A stretch of DNA of 64,000 bases from the NCBI RefSeq assembly GCF_014268655.2, contig NZ_JABWQX020000002.1:248001-312000 (forward strand). The letters run 5' to 3'. The translations under genes and the position numbers were made by a program. The notes under the pieces are model-generated. The model had not been told where the DNA came from. It was given only the letters and a program-made list of their open reading frames with translations, and made no database searches. This stretch comes from Pseudomonas marvdashtae. GTDB lineage: Bacteria; Pseudomonadota; Gammaproteobacteria; Pseudomonadales; Pseudomonadaceae. Below, in pieces: positions 1-10,251 of this stretch (within the stretch, counting starts at the first letter, position 1; each line of letters starts with the position of its first letter).

Positions 1-87
1 TGGCGCTGTGCTGTTTAGCGGCGCGAAGTATCGCACAAGTGGGCGCGTTGTTCGCCTGCTGTTTATCGACAGGCAAAAACTCTTTCC

Positions 88-1626
88 ATGAATCTGCTCA
101 AATCGTTGGCCGCCGTCAGCTCTATCACGATGCTTTCCCGCATCCTGGGGTTCGTTCGCGATACGTTGATCGCACGGATATTCGGCGCCGGGATGGCCAC
201 CGACGCCTTCTTCATCGCCTTCAAGCTGCCCAATCTGCTGCGGCGAATCTTCGCCGAAGGGGCATTTTCCCAAGCCTTCGTACCGATCCTGGCGGAATAT
301 AAGAGCCAGAAGGGCGACGAGGCGACCCGCACATTCATTGCCTACGTCACCGGCCTGCTGACCTTGGTGCTGGCGCTGGTCACGGCCGCTGGCATGCTCG
401 CCGCGCCCTGGGTGATCTGGGCCACGGCGCCGGGCTTCACTGATACGCCGGAAAAATTCCAGCTCACCTCTGACCTCTTGCGGGTGACCTTTCCTTATAT
501 ATTGCTGATTTCCCTGTCATCGCTGGCCGGAGCGATCCTTAATACCTGGAACCGCTTCTCGGTGCCAGCCTTCGTGCCGACGCTGCTCAACGTCAGCATG
601 ATCGTCTTTGCGCTGTTCCTGACGCCTTACTTCGATCCTCCGGTAATGGCCCTTGGCTGGGCGGTGCTGGTGGGCGGCCTGGCGCAGTTGCTGTATCAGC
701 TGCCGCATCTGAAGAAGATCGGCATGCTGGTGCTGCCGCGACTGAACCTGCGCGACAGCGGCGTGTGGCGAGTCATGAAGCAAATGCTGCCGGCCATCCT
801 TGGGGTGTCGGTGAGCCAGATTTCGCTGATCATCAACACCATTTTCGCCTCGTTCCTGGTGGCCGGTTCGGTGTCGTGGATGTACTACGCCGACCGCCTG
901 ATGGAGTTGCCGTCCGGGGTGCTGGGCGTGGCGTTGGGCACGATTCTGCTGCCGACACTGGCCAAGACCTACGCCAGTCAGGACCGCCATGAATATTCAC
1001 GGATCCTCGATTGGGGCCTGCGCCTGTGCTTCGTGCTGGTGTTGCCGTGTTCCCTGGCGCTGGGGATCCTCGCCGAGCCGCTGACCGTCTCGCTGTTCCA
1101 GTATGGTCAGTTCAGTGCCTTCGATGCCTTGATGACCCAGCGGGCATTGATTGCCTATTCGGTCGGCCTGCTCGGGATCATCGTGATCAAGGTGCTGGCA
1201 CCGGGCTTCTACGCGCAGCAAAACATTCGCACCCCTGTGAAGATCGCCATTTTCACTTTGGTGATGACTCAGCTGTTCAACCTGCTGCTCATCGGGCCTT
1301 TGGCCCATGCGGGCCTGGCCTTGGCAATCAGCGCCGGCGCTTGCCTCAACGCCGGGCTGCTGTTCTACCAGTTGCGCAAACAAAAGATGTATCAACCGCA
1401 GCCTGGCTGGGCCAGGTTCGGTCTCAAGCTGTTGGTCGCCGTGGCGGTGATGTCGGCGGTGTTGCTGGCCGGGATGCATTTCATGCCGGCCTGGGGCGAG
1501 GGGCAGATGCTCGAGCGTTTCCTGCGTCTGGGTGTGCTGGTCGTGGCGGGCGTGGTGGCTTATTTCGGCATGCTGCTGCTGATGGGGTTCCGTCTGCGCG
1601 ACTTCAATCGCAAGGCCTTGAGCTGA
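88..1626 (+). CDS. murJ: Lipid II flippase MurJ
   Basis: This 512-residue integral membrane protein of the MurJ/MviN family flips lipid II across the inner membrane for peptidoglycan synthesis. It is almost entirely hydrophobic with short loops, as expected for a 14-helix MOP-superfamily transporter. The N-terminal block contains R18, R24, D39 and R52, which fall at the same numbers as the essential charged residues of E. coli MurJ; this supports the ATG at 88. No strong Shine-Dalgarno precedes it. The 87 bases before the gene show nothing recognisable; in other pseudomonads rpsT lies further upstream. A 129-base gap separates it from ribF, so the two need not be co-transcribed. Confidence 0.95.
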   Translation: MNLLKSLAAVSSITMLSRILGFVRDTLIARIFGAGMATDAFFIAFKLPNLLRRIFAEGAFSQAFVPILAEYKSQKGDEATRTFIAYVTGLLTLVLALVTAAGMLAAPWVIWATAPGFTDTPEKFQLTSDLLRVTFPYILLISLSSLAGAILNTWNRFSVPAFVPTLLNVSMIVFALFLTPYFDPPVMALGWAVLVGGLAQLLYQLPHLKKIGMLVLPRLNLRDSGVWRVMKQMLPAILGVSVSQISLIINTIFASFLVAGSVSWMYYADRLMELPSGVLGVALGTILLPTLAKTYASQDRHEYSRILDWGLRLCFVLVLPCSLALGILAEPLTVSLFQYGQFSAFDALMTQRALIAYSVGLLGIIVIKVLAPGFYAQQNIRTPVKIAIFTLVMTQLFNLLLIGPLAHAGLALAISAGACLNAGLLFYQLRKQKMYQPQPGWARFGLKLLVAVAVMSAVLLAGMHFMPAWGEGQMLERFLRLGVLVVAGVVAYFGMLLLMGFRLRDFNRKALS

Positions 1627-1721
1627 GCGTTAGCCTTCGATAATCGCGGGGCGGGCTGCGGTTTTGTCGGTTCGATCACTTTGGGTTACGGTGTTGCCTG
1701 TCACCGACCGCCGGGTGTGGT

Positions 1722-1727
1722 TATAAT
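1722..1727 (+). promoter_or_regulatory. Possible -10 box of the ribF-ispH operon
   Basis: A perfect TATAAT lies in the murJ-ribF gap, 28 bases before the chosen ribF ATG at 1756. No good -35 hexamer is found 16-18 bases upstream, so this is a candidate only. Transcription starting about 1734 would leave little leader before the alternative ATG at 1738, which favours 1756. Confidence 0.35.
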
Positions 1728-1755
1728 CGGCCACTTTATGAGCAAGAAGCGCGTT

Positions 1756-2694
1756 ATGCAGCTGGTTCGAGGCCTCCACAACCTGCGTCCCCGGCATCGG
1801 GGCTGTGTCGCCACTATTGGCAACTTTGACGGTGTTCACCGTGGCCACCAGGCTATCCTGGCGCGGCTGCGCGAGCGTGCGTTGGAGTTGGGCCTGCCCA
1901 GCTGCGTGGTGATCTTCGAGCCGCAGCCCCGGGAGTTTTTCGCCCCGGACACCGCTCCGGCCCGTCTGGCCCGGTTGCGCGACAAGCTGCAACTGCTGGC
2001 CGCCGAGGGCGTCGATCGGGTCCTCTGCCTGGCCTTCAACCAGCGCCTGAGCAAGCTCAGTGCCGCCGAATTCGTCGATACCATCCTGGTGGGCGGTCTC
2101 GACGTGAAGCATTTGGAAGTCGGCGATGATTTTCGTTTCGGTTGCGACCGGGCAGGTGATTTCGATTACCTGCAACAGGCTGGCATCGCCCAAGGCTTCA
2201 CCGTCGAAGCCGCCCAGACCGTCGAAATGGACGGCCTGCGCGTCAGTAGCACGCAGGTTCGCAATGCCTTGGCCGCTGGCGACTTCGAACTGGCCGAGCG
2301 CTTGCTTGGCCGGCCATACCGGATTGCCGGACGGATCCTGCACGGGCAGAAACTGGCGCGCCAATTGGGCACGCCGACGGCCAACGTGCAACTCAAGCGC
2401 CGTCGCGTGCCGCTGACCGGGGTGTTCCTGGTGAGTGTCGAGATTGACGGCAAGACCTGGCCCGGCGTCGCCAATATCGGCGTACGGCCCACGGTGCAAG
2501 GAGATGGCAAGGCCCATCTCGAGGTACACATTCTGGATTTTGCCGGCGATCTGTATGACCGGCGTTTGACGGTGGTTTTCCACCAGAAGCTGCGTGAAGA
2601 GCAGCGTTTTGCCTCTCTGGAGGCGCTCAAGACGGCGATCCATGCAGATATCGCCGCCGCCCGTGCCCTTGTCGCAACCAGCGCCAATCGCTAA
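1756..2694 (+). CDS. ribF: Bifunctional riboflavin kinase / FAD synthetase
   Basis: The 312-residue enzyme phosphorylates riboflavin to FMN and adenylylates FMN to FAD. The N-terminal FAD synthetase domain shows the nucleotidyltransferase motif GNFDGVHRGH at residues 22-31. The C-terminal flavokinase domain begins about residue 185 and has the GTPTAN motif near 206. The frame is open further upstream (ATG at 1738), but MQLVRGLHNLRP is the usual N terminus in Pseudomonas and gives the family length. It is the first gene of a tight operon: ileS starts 13 bases after its stop. Confidence 0.93.
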   Translation: MQLVRGLHNLRPRHRGCVATIGNFDGVHRGHQAILARLRERALELGLPSCVVIFEPQPREFFAPDTAPARLARLRDKLQLLAAEGVDRVLCLAFNQRLSKLSAAEFVDTILVGGLDVKHLEVGDDFRFGCDRAGDFDYLQQAGIAQGFTVEAAQTVEMDGLRVSSTQVRNALAAGDFELAERLLGRPYRIAGRILHGQKLARQLGTPTANVQLKRRRVPLTGVFLVSVEIDGKTWPGVANIGVRPTVQGDGKAHLEVHILDFAGDLYDRRLTVVFHQKLREEQRFASLEALKTAIHADIAAARALVATSANR

Positions 2695-2707
2695 TGAAGA
2701 GCCTTAA

Positions 2708-5539
2708 ATGACCGACTATAAAGCCACGCTAAACCTTCCGGACACCGCCTTCCCAATGAAGGCCGGCCTGCCTCAGCGCGAACCACAGATTCTGCAGCGT
2801 TGGGACAGCATTGGCCTGTACGGAAAGTTGCGCGAAATTGGCAAGGATCGTCCGAAGTTCGTCCTGCACGACGGCCCTCCGTACGCCAACGGCACCATCC
2901 ACATCGGTCACGCGCTGAACAAGATTCTCAAGGACATGATCATCCGCTCCAAGACCCTGTCGGGTTTTGACGCGCCGTATGTGCCGGGCTGGGACTGCCA
3001 CGGCCTGCCGATCGAACACAAGGTCGAAGTGACCCACGGCAAGAACCTGGGCGCCGACAAGACCCGCGAGCTGTGCCGTGCCTACGCCACCGAGCAGATC
3101 GAAGGGCAGAAATCCGAATTCATCCGTCTCGGCGTGCTGGGCGACTTCGCCAACCCGTACAAGACCATGGACTTTGCGAACGAAGCCGGCGAAATCCGTG
3201 CCTTGGCGAAAATCGTCGAGGGCGGCTTCGTGTTCAAGGGCCTCAAGCCAGTGAACTGGTGCTTCGATTGCGGTTCGGCCCTGGCCGAGGCGGAAGTCGA
3301 ATACGAGAACAAGAAGTCCTCGACCATCGACGTCGCGTTCCCGATCGCCGATGAAGACAAGCTCGCCACCGCTTTCGGCCTGGGCAAGCTCGCCAAGCCC
3401 GCCTCGATCGTGATCTGGACCACCACGCCGTGGACCATCCCGGCCAACCAGGCGCTGAACGTTCACCCGGAATTCAACTACGCCCTGGTCGATGTCGGCG
3501 ACAAGCTGCTGGTATTGGCCGAAGAATTGGTCGAATCCTGCCTGGCCCGCTACAACCTCGAAGGTTCGGTGATCGCCACCGCCCCGGGTTCGGCGCTGGA
3601 ACTGATCAACTTCCGTCATCCTTTCTATGATCGCCTGTCGCCGGTGTACCTGGCCGACTACGTGGAGCTGGGCGCGGGCACTGGCGTGGTTCACTCCGCG
3701 CCGGCCTATGGCGTCGACGACTTCGTGACCTGCAAGAAATACGGCATGGTCAACGACGACATCCTCAATCCGGTGCAGAGCAACGGCGTGTACGTGCCAT
3801 CGCTGGAGTTCTTTGGCGGCCAGTTCATCTGGAAAGCCAACCCGGCCATCGTCGACAAGTTGACCGAAGTCGGCGCGCTGCTGCACACCACCGTCATCGA
3901 ACACAGCTACATGCACTGCTGGCGTCACAAGACTCCGCTGATCTACCGCGCCACCGCGCAGTGGTTCATCGGCATGGACAAGCAGCCCACCAGCGGCGAC
4001 ACCCTGCGCCAGCGTTCGCTCAAGGCCATTGAAGAAACCCAGTTCGTGCCGGCCTGGGGCCAGGCGCGCCTGCATTCGATGATTGCCAACCGTCCAGACT
4101 GGTGCATCTCCCGCCAGCGCAACTGGGGCGTGCCGATCCCGTTCTTCCTGAACAAGGAAAGCGGCGAACTGCACCCGCGCACCGTCGAACTGATGGAAGA
4201 CGTTGCCAAGCGCGTCGAAGTCGAAGGCATCGAAGCCTGGTTCAAGATGGACGCCGCCGAGCTGTTGGGCGACGAAGCGCCGCTGTACGACAAGATCAGC
4301 GACACCCTGGACGTCTGGTTCGATTCCGGCACTACCCACTGGCACGTGCTGCGCGGCTCGCACCCGATGGGCCACGAGAGCGGCCCGCGCGCCGACTTGT
4401 ACCTGGAAGGTTCGGACCAGCATCGCGGCTGGTTCCACTCGTCCTTGCTGACCGGTTGCGCCATCGACAACCACGCGCCGTACCGCGAACTGCTGACCCA
4501 CGGCTTCACCGTCGACGAGTCCGGCCGCAAGATGTCCAAGTCCCTGGGCAACGTGATTGCGCCGCAGAAAGTCAACGACACCTTGGGCGCCGACATCATG
4601 CGCCTGTGGGTGGCGTCCACCGACTATTCCGGCGAGATGGCCGTTTCCGAGCAGATCCTGCAGCGCAGCGCCGACGCCTACCGGCGGATCCGCAATACCG
4701 CGCGCTTCCTGCTCTCGAACCTGACCGGCTTCAACCCGGCCACCGACCTGCTGCCGGCCGAGGAGATGCTCGCGCTGGACCGCTGGGCCGTGGACCGTAC
4801 CCTGCTGCTGCAACGCGAATTGCAGGAGCACTACGGCGAATATCGTTTCTGGAACGTGTACTCCAAGATCCACAACTTCTGCGTGCAGGAGCTCGGTGGT
4901 TTCTACCTCGACATCATCAAGGACCGCCAATACACCACCGGCGCCAACAGCAAGGCGCGCCGTTCGTGCCAGACCGCGCTGTTCCACATCAGCGAAGCGC
5001 TGGTGCGCTGGATCGCGCCGATCCTGGCGTTCACCGCCGATGAACTGTGGGAGTACCTGCCGGGCGAGCGCAACGAATCGGTGATGCTCAACACCTGGTA
5101 CGAAGGCCTGACCGAACTGCCGCAGGGCTTCGAGCTGGACCGTGCGTATTGGGATCGCGTGATGGCGGTCAAGGCGGCGGTCAACAAGGAAATGGAAATC
5201 CAGCGCGCGGCCAAGGCCGTCGGTGGCAACCTGCAAGCCGAAGTGACCTTGTACGCCGAAGAGGCGTTGAGTGCCGACCTGGCCAAGCTTGGCAACGAAT
5301 TGCGCTTCGTGCTGATCACCTCAACCGCCAGTGTCGCCCCGTTGGTGCAGGCACCGGCCGATGCGGTGACCACTGAAGTCAGCGGCCTGAAGCTCAAGAT
5401 CGTCAAGTCGAACCACACCAAGTGCGCCCGTTGCTGGCACTGCCGCGAAGACGTCGGCGTGAACCCGGAGCATCCGGAAATCTGCGGCCGTTGCGTGGAC
5501 AACATCAGCGGTGCTGGCGAGGTTCGTCACTATGCCTAA
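2708..5539 (+). CDS. ileS: Isoleucyl-tRNA synthetase
   Basis: This 943-residue class I aminoacyl-tRNA synthetase charges tRNA-Ile. The HIGH signature (HIGHALNK) lies near residue 65 and the KMSKS signature ([10 protein letters not shown]) near 608; the large editing domain lies between them. The C terminus carries a Cys4 zinc-binding module (CARCWHC ... CGRC, about 905-930). It is therefore the bacterial IleS1 type, not the mupirocin-resistant IleS2 type, which lacks that finger. Its stop codon overlaps the start of lspA by 8 bases, consistent with translational coupling. Confidence 0.97.
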   Translation: MTDYKATLNLPDTAFPMKAGLPQREPQILQRWDSIGLYGKLREIGKDRPKFVLHDGPPYANGTIHIGHALNKILKDMIIRSKTLSGFDAPYVPGWDCHGLPIEHKVEVTHGKNLGADKTRELCRAYATEQIEGQKSEFIRLGVLGDFANPYKTMDFANEAGEIRALAKIVEGGFVFKGLKPVNWCFDCGSALAEAEVEYENKKSSTIDVAFPIADEDKLATAFGLGKLAKPASIVIWTTTPWTIPANQALNVHPEFNYALVDVGDKLLVLAEELVESCLARYNLEGSVIATAPGSALELINFRHPFYDRLSPVYLADYVELGAGTGVVHSAPAYGVDDFVTCKKYGMVNDDILNPVQSNGVYVPSLEFFGGQFIWKANPAIVDKLTEVGALLHTTVIEHSYMHCWRHKTPLIYRATAQWFIGMDKQPTSGDTLRQRSLKAIEETQFVPAWGQARLHSMIANRPDWCISRQRNWGVPIPFFLNKESGELHPRTVELMEDVAKRVEVEGIEAWFKMDAAELLGDEAPLYDKISDTLDVWFDSGTTHWHVLRGSHPMGHESGPRADLYLEGSDQHRGWFHSSLLTGCAIDNHAPYRELLTHGFTVDESGRKMSKSLGNVIAPQKVNDTLGADIMRLWVASTDYSGEMAVSEQILQRSADAYRRIRNTARFLLSNLTGFNPATDLLPAEEMLALDRWAVDRTLLLQRELQEHYGEYRFWNVYSKIHNFCVQELGGFYLDIIKDRQYTTGANSKARRSCQTALFHISEALVRWIAPILAFTADELWEYLPGERNESVMLNTWYEGLTELPQGFELDRAYWDRVMAVKAAVNKEMEIQRAAKAVGGNLQAEVTLYAEEALSADLAKLGNELRFVLITSTASVAPLVQAPADAVTTEVSGLKLKIVKSNHTKCARCWHCREDVGVNPEHPEICGRCVDNISGAGEVRHYA

Positions 5540-6044
5540 TGTGGCGGGCCGCTTCGGGCGGCTAGGCTGGCTCTGGTTGAGTGTGCTGGTACTGGTCATT
5601 GACCAGGCCAGCAAGCACTACTTCGAAGGCTCGCTCACGATGTACCAGCAGATCGTGGTCATTCCCGACTACTTCAGCTGGACGTTGGCCTACAACACCG
5701 GTGCGGCGTTCAGCTTCCTGGCCGACAGTTCGGGCTGGCAGCGTTGGCTGTTCGCGCTGATCGCCATCGTCGTCAGCGCCGTGCTGGTGGTCTGGCTCAA
5801 GCGCCTGGGGCGTGACGAGACCTGGCTGGCCGTGGCGTTGGCGTTGGTCCTGGGTGGCGCGCTGGGCAATCTCTATGATCGGATTGCCCTGGGCCACGTG
5901 ATCGATTTCATCCTCGTGCATTGGCAGAACCGCTGGTATTTCCCGGCGTTCAACTTTGCCGACAGCGCCATCAGCGTGGGCGCCGTGATGCTCGCCCTGG
6001 ACATGTTCAAGAGCAAGAAAACCGGAGAAGCCGTCCATGACTGA
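5532..6044 (+). CDS. lspA: Lipoprotein signal peptidase (signal peptidase II)
   Basis: This 170-residue aspartyl protease of the inner membrane removes signal peptides from diacylglyceryl-modified prolipoproteins. Four hydrophobic helices are visible. The two catalytic-aspartate motifs are NLYDRI and NFADSAI. I chose the ATG at 5532, inside the last codons of ileS, because it gives the usual 170 residues; upstream starts would add residues not seen in the family. It overlaps fkpB by 8 bases. The lipoprotein BamD encoded elsewhere in this window is one expected substrate. Confidence 0.95.
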   Translation: MPNVAGRFGRLGWLWLSVLVLVIDQASKHYFEGSLTMYQQIVVIPDYFSWTLAYNTGAAFSFLADSSGWQRWLFALIAIVVSAVLVVWLKRLGRDETWLAVALALVLGGALGNLYDRIALGHVIDFILVHWQNRWYFPAFNFADSAISVGAVMLALDMFKSKKTGEAVHD

Positions 6045-6474
6045 GCAGCGTATCGCTCAAAACACCGAAGTGAAGCTTCACTTCGCCCTGCACCTGGAAA
6101 ACGGCGACACCGTCGATAGCACCTTCGACAAGGCGCCGGCGGTGTTCAAGGTCGGCGATGGCAACCTGCTGCCGGGCTTCGAAGCGGCGATCTTCGGCTT
6201 CAAGGCCGGCGACAAGCGCACCGTGACCGTGCCACCGGAAAACGCCTTTGGTCAGCCCAATCCGCAGAACGTGCAGACCATGCCACGCTCCCAGTTCCAG
6301 GACATGGAATTGTCCGAGGGCCTGCTGGTGATTTTCAATGACGCGGCCAACGCCGAGCTGCCGGGCGTGGTGAAAGCTTTTGACGATGCCCAGGTGACCG
6401 TCGATTTCAATCACCCGTTGGCGGGCAAGACCTTGAGCTTCGAAGTGGAAATTCTCGAGGTCAAAGCGGTTTGA
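6037..6474 (+). CDS. fkpB: FKBP-type peptidyl-prolyl isomerase
   Basis: A 145-residue SlpA/FkpB-type FK506-binding prolyl isomerase with chaperone activity. The FKBP fold motifs VGDGNLLPGFE and PPENAFG are present, with the IF (insert-in-flap) region of SlyD/SlpA proteins between about residues 70 and 125. There is no histidine-rich metal tail, which separates it from SlyD. The gene overlaps lspA and precedes ispH by 71 bases, the conserved proteobacterial arrangement lspA-fkpB-ispH. Confidence 0.92.
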   Translation: MTEQRIAQNTEVKLHFALHLENGDTVDSTFDKAPAVFKVGDGNLLPGFEAAIFGFKAGDKRTVTVPPENAFGQPNPQNVQTMPRSQFQDMELSEGLLVIFNDAANAELPGVVKAFDDAQVTVDFNHPLAGKTLSFEVEILEVKAV

Positions 6475-6545
6475 CGCTTGATGGGCAGTTCTGCTGCCAC
6501 CCGGTTCACTGATTCAATTCTTGCGCGCAAGACACGAGGCACAGC

Positions 6546-7493
6546 ATGCAAATCAAACTCGCCAACCCCCGTGGCTTCTGCGCCGGCGTGGACCGGGCGA
6601 TCGAAATCGTCAACCGCGCCCTGGAAGTCTTCGGGCCGCCGATCTATGTCCGCCATGAAGTGGTGCACAACAAGTTCGTCGTCGAAGACCTGCGCAGCCG
6701 CGGGGCCATTTTTGTCGAGGAATTGGATCAGGTGCCGGACGACGTCATCGTGATCTTCAGCGCCCACGGGGTTTCCCAGGCGGTACGGACCGAAGCCGCC
6801 GGCCGTGGCCTGAAAGTGTTCGATGCCACCTGTCCGCTGGTGACCAAAGTGCACATCGAAGTGGCGCGTTACAGCCGCGACGGTCGAGAGTGCATCCTGA
6901 TCGGCCATGAAGGCCACCCGGAAGTGGAAGGCACCATGGGCCAGTACGACGCCAGTAACGGCGGCGCAATCTACCTGGTCGAGGACGAGGAGGATGTGGC
7001 GGCCCTGCAAGTGCGCAATCCGGAAAAGCTCGCTTTTGTCACCCAGACCACATTATCGATGGACGACACCAGCCGGGTCATCGACGCCCTGCGCACGCGT
7101 TTCCCGGCCATCGGCGGGCCGCGCAAGGACGACATCTGCTACGCGACCCAGAACCGCCAGGACGCGGTCAAGCAACTGGCCGACGAGTGCGATGTGGTCC
7201 TGGTGGTCGGCAGCCCGAACAGCTCCAACTCCAATCGCTTGCGCGAACTGGCCGAACGCATGGCCACCCCGGCGTACCTGATCGACGGTGCCGAGGACAT
7301 GCAGCGCAGCTGGTTCGACGGTGTCGAGCGGATCGGCATTACCGCCGGTGCCTCCGCGCCGGAAGTACTGGTACGCGGTGTGATCCAGCAGTTGCAGGCC
7401 TGGGGGGCGACGGGGGCGGATGAGTTGTCCGGCCGCGAGGAAAACATCACGTTCTCGATGCCGAAGGAGTTGCGCGTCCGCTCGCTGCTTTGA
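6546..7493 (+). CDS. ispH: 4-hydroxy-3-methylbut-2-enyl diphosphate reductase
   Basis: This 315-residue iron-sulfur enzyme catalyses the last step of the MEP isoprenoid pathway, giving IPP and DMAPP. The three cluster-ligand cysteines are visible: C12 in GFCAGV, about C96 in DATCPLV and about C198 in DDICYATQ. The HEVVHNK and EGTMGQ substrate motifs are also present. It is the last gene of the ribF operon. Its final 47 bases overlap, tail to tail, the end of the opposing FimT-like gene, so there is no room for a terminator between them. Confidence 0.96.
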   Translation: MQIKLANPRGFCAGVDRAIEIVNRALEVFGPPIYVRHEVVHNKFVVEDLRSRGAIFVEELDQVPDDVIVIFSAHGVSQAVRTEAAGRGLKVFDATCPLVTKVHIEVARYSRDGRECILIGHEGHPEVEGTMGQYDASNGGAIYLVEDEEDVAALQVRNPEKLAFVTQTTLSMDDTSRVIDALRTRFPAIGGPRKDDICYATQNRQDAVKQLADECDVVLVVGSPNSSNSNRLRELAERMATPAYLIDGAEDMQRSWFDGVERIGITAGASAPEVLVRGVIQQLQAWGATGADELSGREENITFSMPKELRVRSLL

Positions 7494-7986
7494 GTCCTTT
7501 TTCGCAAAGGGCCTGCTCGGCTTTGATACTTTCAAGGCGGACGCGGCCGGAGGGCGCCAGTATCACTTGATGGTGGCTGACCGGCCCGCGTTTGGCGCAG
7601 ACATGCAGCGTGCCGGCCTGGAAAGAGCCATTGGCGTGTAATGCCGCCCCATGGCTACCGAACCTTACCCGGCGTTTCACCGTCTGGTTGCCGATCACGC
7701 GCGCGCTTGCGCTGCGTTCCTTCAGCAAGGTTTTCTCCTTGTTGTCCAGGGTGATCCGCCAGCCCTTGCCCCAATCATTGTCTATCCCATGTATCAATAC
7801 TCGGCGGTTACGCATGATGGCTTCGCTGCGGGCGCTGCGTAACCCGCTGAGCAGCAACTGCGCGGTGTCCTCGCGTTCGATGGATTCGATCAGCTCTTTG
7901 TAGCCTGTACCGGCCCACGGCAGAACAATTGCGGCGATTGCCAGTCCCATGAGCAGTTCGATCAGGCTGAAACCCTGTTGGCGCAT
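7447..7986 (-). CDS. fimT: FimT-like minor pseudopilin (GspH/FimT family)
   Basis: A 179-residue type IV pilin-like protein. The start at 7986 gives a short leader MRQQG followed by the PilD cleavage site G/F and the hydrophobic N-terminal helix [13 protein letters not shown] with Glu5. The rest resembles GspH/FimT pseudopilins. It is divergent from the fimU-like gene, with 129 bases between. The last residues are low-complexity and run 47 bases into the ispH coding end, suggesting a 3' extension after loss of an older stop. The P. aeruginosa fimT is oriented with fimU, so the orientation here differs. The name is by family and position only. Confidence 0.75.
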   Translation of the reverse strand: MRQQGFSLIELLMGLAIAAIVLPWAGTGYKELIESIEREDTAQLLLSGLRSARSEAIMRNRRVLIHGIDNDWGKGWRITLDNKEKTLLKERSASARVIGNQTVKRRVRFGSHGAALHANGSFQAGTLHVCAKRGPVSHHQVILAPSGRVRLESIKAEQALCEKGLKAASGRATPSASRT

Positions 7987-8065
7987 GACGTCTCCTCCCT
8001 GGAGTACGAAAAACGACGCGGTCCGTGCGCCGTCAAACTGAAACAACTGCACACACGGCGGTTGT

Positions 8066-8094
8066 TTGTTCTAGCGTGTAGAAGCAGGTATAGC
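8066..8094 (+). promoter_or_regulatory. Possible promoter of the minor pilin operon
   Basis: TTGTTC (8066-8071) and TATAGC (8089-8094) are separated by 17 bases in the divergent region before the fimU-like gene. The match to sigma-70 is moderate. I looked for an AlgR-type site (CCGTTCGTC), which controls this operon in P. aeruginosa, and did not see one. Confidence 0.35.
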
Positions 8095-8115
8095 CGACGG
8101 CAACGGAGGGCATCG

Positions 8116-8589
8116 ATGGATCTTCGTACAAAAGGTTTCACGCTGATCGAAGTGTTGGTGGCCCTCGGCGTGCTGCTGATCCTGATCACCATGGCGGTGC
8201 CGGCATTCACCGGGGCAATGCAGGGCACCAAGGCCGATACCGAGGTCGGCGACTTGCGCCGGGCACTGAACTTTGCCCGGATGACGGCGATTGACCGTGG
8301 CATCACGGTACGGATTTGCCCGACGGCGGGGGGCAGCGTCTGGAGCGGCGAACTGGCGGTATATGCCGGTGCTTGCATTGCGCCCAATGTATTGCGGGTT
8401 GTTCCAGCCATGGGCAGCGGAGCGACTCTGACGCTACCCTCGGAAGTGACCAGCATCGACTTCAACAACCTGGGCGGATTATCGGCACCGGCGACGCCGG
8501 TGAGCTTCACTTACGTAAGAGGGGCGCAGAGCAGGACGCTCAATGTTTGCCTCAATGGACGAATCGTATCGGGTGGAAATTGCGGATGA
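8116..8589 (+). CDS. FimU-like minor pilin (GspH/FimT family)
   Basis: A 157-residue prepilin. The ATG at 8116 has a GGAGGG ribosome-binding site just upstream and yields leader MDLRTKG, the G/F cleavage site and helix FTLIEVLVALG with Glu5. It is the first gene of the pilV-pilW-pilX-pilY1-pilE operon, the position held by fimU in P. aeruginosa. Minor pilins form the priming complex at the pilus tip after processing by PilD. Two C-terminal cysteines (VCLNGR ... GGNCG) may form the usual D-loop disulfide. The stop overlaps the pilV start as ATGA. Confidence 0.8.
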   Translation: MDLRTKGFTLIEVLVALGVLLILITMAVPAFTGAMQGTKADTEVGDLRRALNFARMTAIDRGITVRICPTAGGSVWSGELAVYAGACIAPNVLRVVPAMGSGATLTLPSEVTSIDFNNLGGLSAPATPVSFTYVRGAQSRTLNVCLNGRIVSGGNCG

Positions 8590-9047
8590 AGGGTTGCAGT
8601 AAAAGCGCACAGGAGGGCATGACACTTATCGAAGTGCTGGTGGCGGTGCTGATTCTCGGCGTGGGCCTGCTGGGCGCGGCGATGATCCAGCTCAATGCCC
8701 TCAAGTACACCGACAGCTCGCGCATGACCAGCCAGGCCAGCTTCATCGCCTACGACATGCTGGACCGCATCCGTGCCAATTCCGCTGCCGACTACACCGT
8801 TACCCCGCCCAGTTCGCCCAACCTCAGCGTGACCCGGGACCAGGACCTATACGACTTCAAGACCAACATCGTCGCCTTCGGCGGCGCCACGGCCACCGGC
8901 ACTGTTGCGTTGAACCAGCGGGTCTACACCATCACCATTGCCTGGGACGATGCCCGGGCCGCCAACACGACCGACGCGGCCGAGGCGCGGCGCACCTTCG
9001 TGCTGACCAGCCGCGTCGCCGTCGATCCACTGACAACGACGCCATGA
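8586..9047 (+). CDS. pilV: Type IV minor pilin PilV
   Basis: A 153-residue prepilin with leader MKGCSKSAQEG, cleavage before Met, and helix MTLIEVLVAVLILGVGLLG with Glu5. The stretch after the helix (QLNALKYTDSSRMTSQA) is typical of PilV. Both ends overlap neighbours by the ATGA tetranucleotide, so translation is probably coupled to the fimU-like gene and pilW. It is expected in the pilus-priming complex. Confidence 0.85.
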   Translation: MKGCSKSAQEGMTLIEVLVAVLILGVGLLGAAMIQLNALKYTDSSRMTSQASFIAYDMLDRIRANSAADYTVTPPSSPNLSVTRDQDLYDFKTNIVAFGGATATGTVALNQRVYTITIAWDDARAANTTDAAEARRTFVLTSRVAVDPLTTTP

Positions 9048-9760
9048 ATAGATATAGCCGGGGCTTCGGCCTGATCGAACTGATGATCGCGCTGGTGATC
9101 AGCCTGATCGTCGTGTTGGGCGTGGTGCAGATATTCATCGCCGCCAAAAATACCTACGCCAGCCAGAGCGCCGCCGCAGTGATGCAGGAGGACGCGCGGT
9201 TTGCCATGAGCAAGATGGTCCAGGAAATTCGCATGGTCGGCATGTTCGGTTGCCTGGCGACCATTACGGATGCCTCGACGGATAACAGTTTCGCGGCCAG
9301 CCAGATCACCCCGATCCGCTGGGACAATGCGAATCGGAGATTGACCCTGGTGACGGCGGACATCGGGAGCGGCGGTAGCGCACCGACCTGGACCGTCGTC
9401 TCCGATTGCCGCACCTCGGCGACCGCCTACTCGGAAGCGCGGGCGCCCGCGGCGGGACAGTTGGCCTTCCCGATCCGTCGACTGGTCTACAGCTTCAACA
9501 ACAACCAATTGCTACTGGGCAGCGGCGTCGGCAATCCGCCGACCCTGTCGGTGCTGGTGGACAACGTGCGGGAGTTCGAGGTGATGTTCGGCGTGGCCGC
9601 CAGCGCGACGGACATCGCGGCCACCAGCTATACCGGTAACCCGGGCGACCCGGCGCTGATCCGCAGCGTGCGCCTGACGTTGACCCTGTTCGATCCGAAG
9701 AACGCCGTGCGCGAGCAGACCTTCAACGTGGTTGCCGCCTTGCGCAACCGGCTGCTATGA
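9044..9760 (+). CDS. pilW: Type IV minor pilin PilW
   Basis: A 238-residue prepilin with short leader MNRYSRG, then FGLIELMIALVISLIVVLG with Glu5. Its length exceeds that of other minor pilins, as usual for PilW. Two cysteines (GCLAT and SDCRTS) lie in the globular part. It starts inside the pilV stop (ATGA). It is predicted to join PilV, PilX and PilY1 at the pilus tip. Confidence 0.85.
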   Translation: MNRYSRGFGLIELMIALVISLIVVLGVVQIFIAAKNTYASQSAAAVMQEDARFAMSKMVQEIRMVGMFGCLATITDASTDNSFAASQITPIRWDNANRRLTLVTADIGSGGSAPTWTVVSDCRTSATAYSEARAPAAGQLAFPIRRLVYSFNNNQLLLGSGVGNPPTLSVLVDNVREFEVMFGVAASATDIAATSYTGNPGDPALIRSVRLTLTLFDPKNAVREQTFNVVAALRNRLL

Positions 9761-9771
9761 GGAGGCGATTG

Positions 9772-10251
9772 ATGACTTCGGCAGGTCTCAAGCACCGCCA
9801 GCGCGGCATGGCATTGCTGGTGAGCCTGGTGTTCTTGCTGTTGCTGACGCTGATCGGCCTGTCGTCGATGCAGAGCGCCACCCTCCAGGAAAAAATGACC
9901 AGCAGCGTCATGCAGCGCAACCAGTCGTTCCAGATGGCCGAGGCTGCGCTGAGGGTTGGTGAAAGCGCGGTGCAGGCCGAGAGCTACTCGTTGCCGGTGT
10001 GCAACACCACGGCCCAATGCGCGCCACCGGCCGAGTCGGCGACGGTGACGGCGGCCGGGCGCAATTCATCCTCAGGAGTGCTCTGGGTGGCCGCCGCCGG
10101 TGGGTTTTATGGTGTGCAGAACATTGGCACCACGCTGGCGGCGGTCAATGTACCCGTCAATACCTCGGCGACGCTGTACCGGATCACCGCGGTGGCGGTG
10201 GTGGGCAATAACCAGCGCAGCGTGGTGGAGAGCATCTATGCGAAGTATTAA
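9772..10251 (+). CDS. pilX: Type IV pilus assembly protein PilX
   Basis: A 159-residue minor pilin. Two ATGs are in frame (9757, overlapping the pilW stop, and 9772). I chose 9772 because AGGAGG at 9760-9765 sits at ideal spacing before it. The leader ends QRG and the helix is MALLVSLVFLLLLTLIGLSS. Position 5 is not glutamate, the condition also found in GspK-type pseudopilins that cap the tip. The C terminus overlaps the pilY1 start by 14 bases. Confidence 0.82.
   Translation: MTSAGLKHRQRGMALLVSLVFLLLLTLIGLSSMQSATLQEKMTSSVMQRNQSFQMAEAALRVGESAVQAESYSLPVCNTTAQCAPPAESATVTAAGRNSSSGVLWVAAAGGFYGVQNIGTTLAAVNVPVNTSATLYRITAVAVVGNNQRSVVESIYAKY

Noticed and set aside
2729..5236. 835-codon open frame antisense to ileS
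   Set aside because: It is an antisense shadow created by GC-rich codon use; ileS is complete with all motifs, and the antisense product resembles no family.
7987..8115. AlgR-type binding site upstream of the minor pilin operon
   Set aside because: No match to CCGTTCGTC on either strand in the divergent region.
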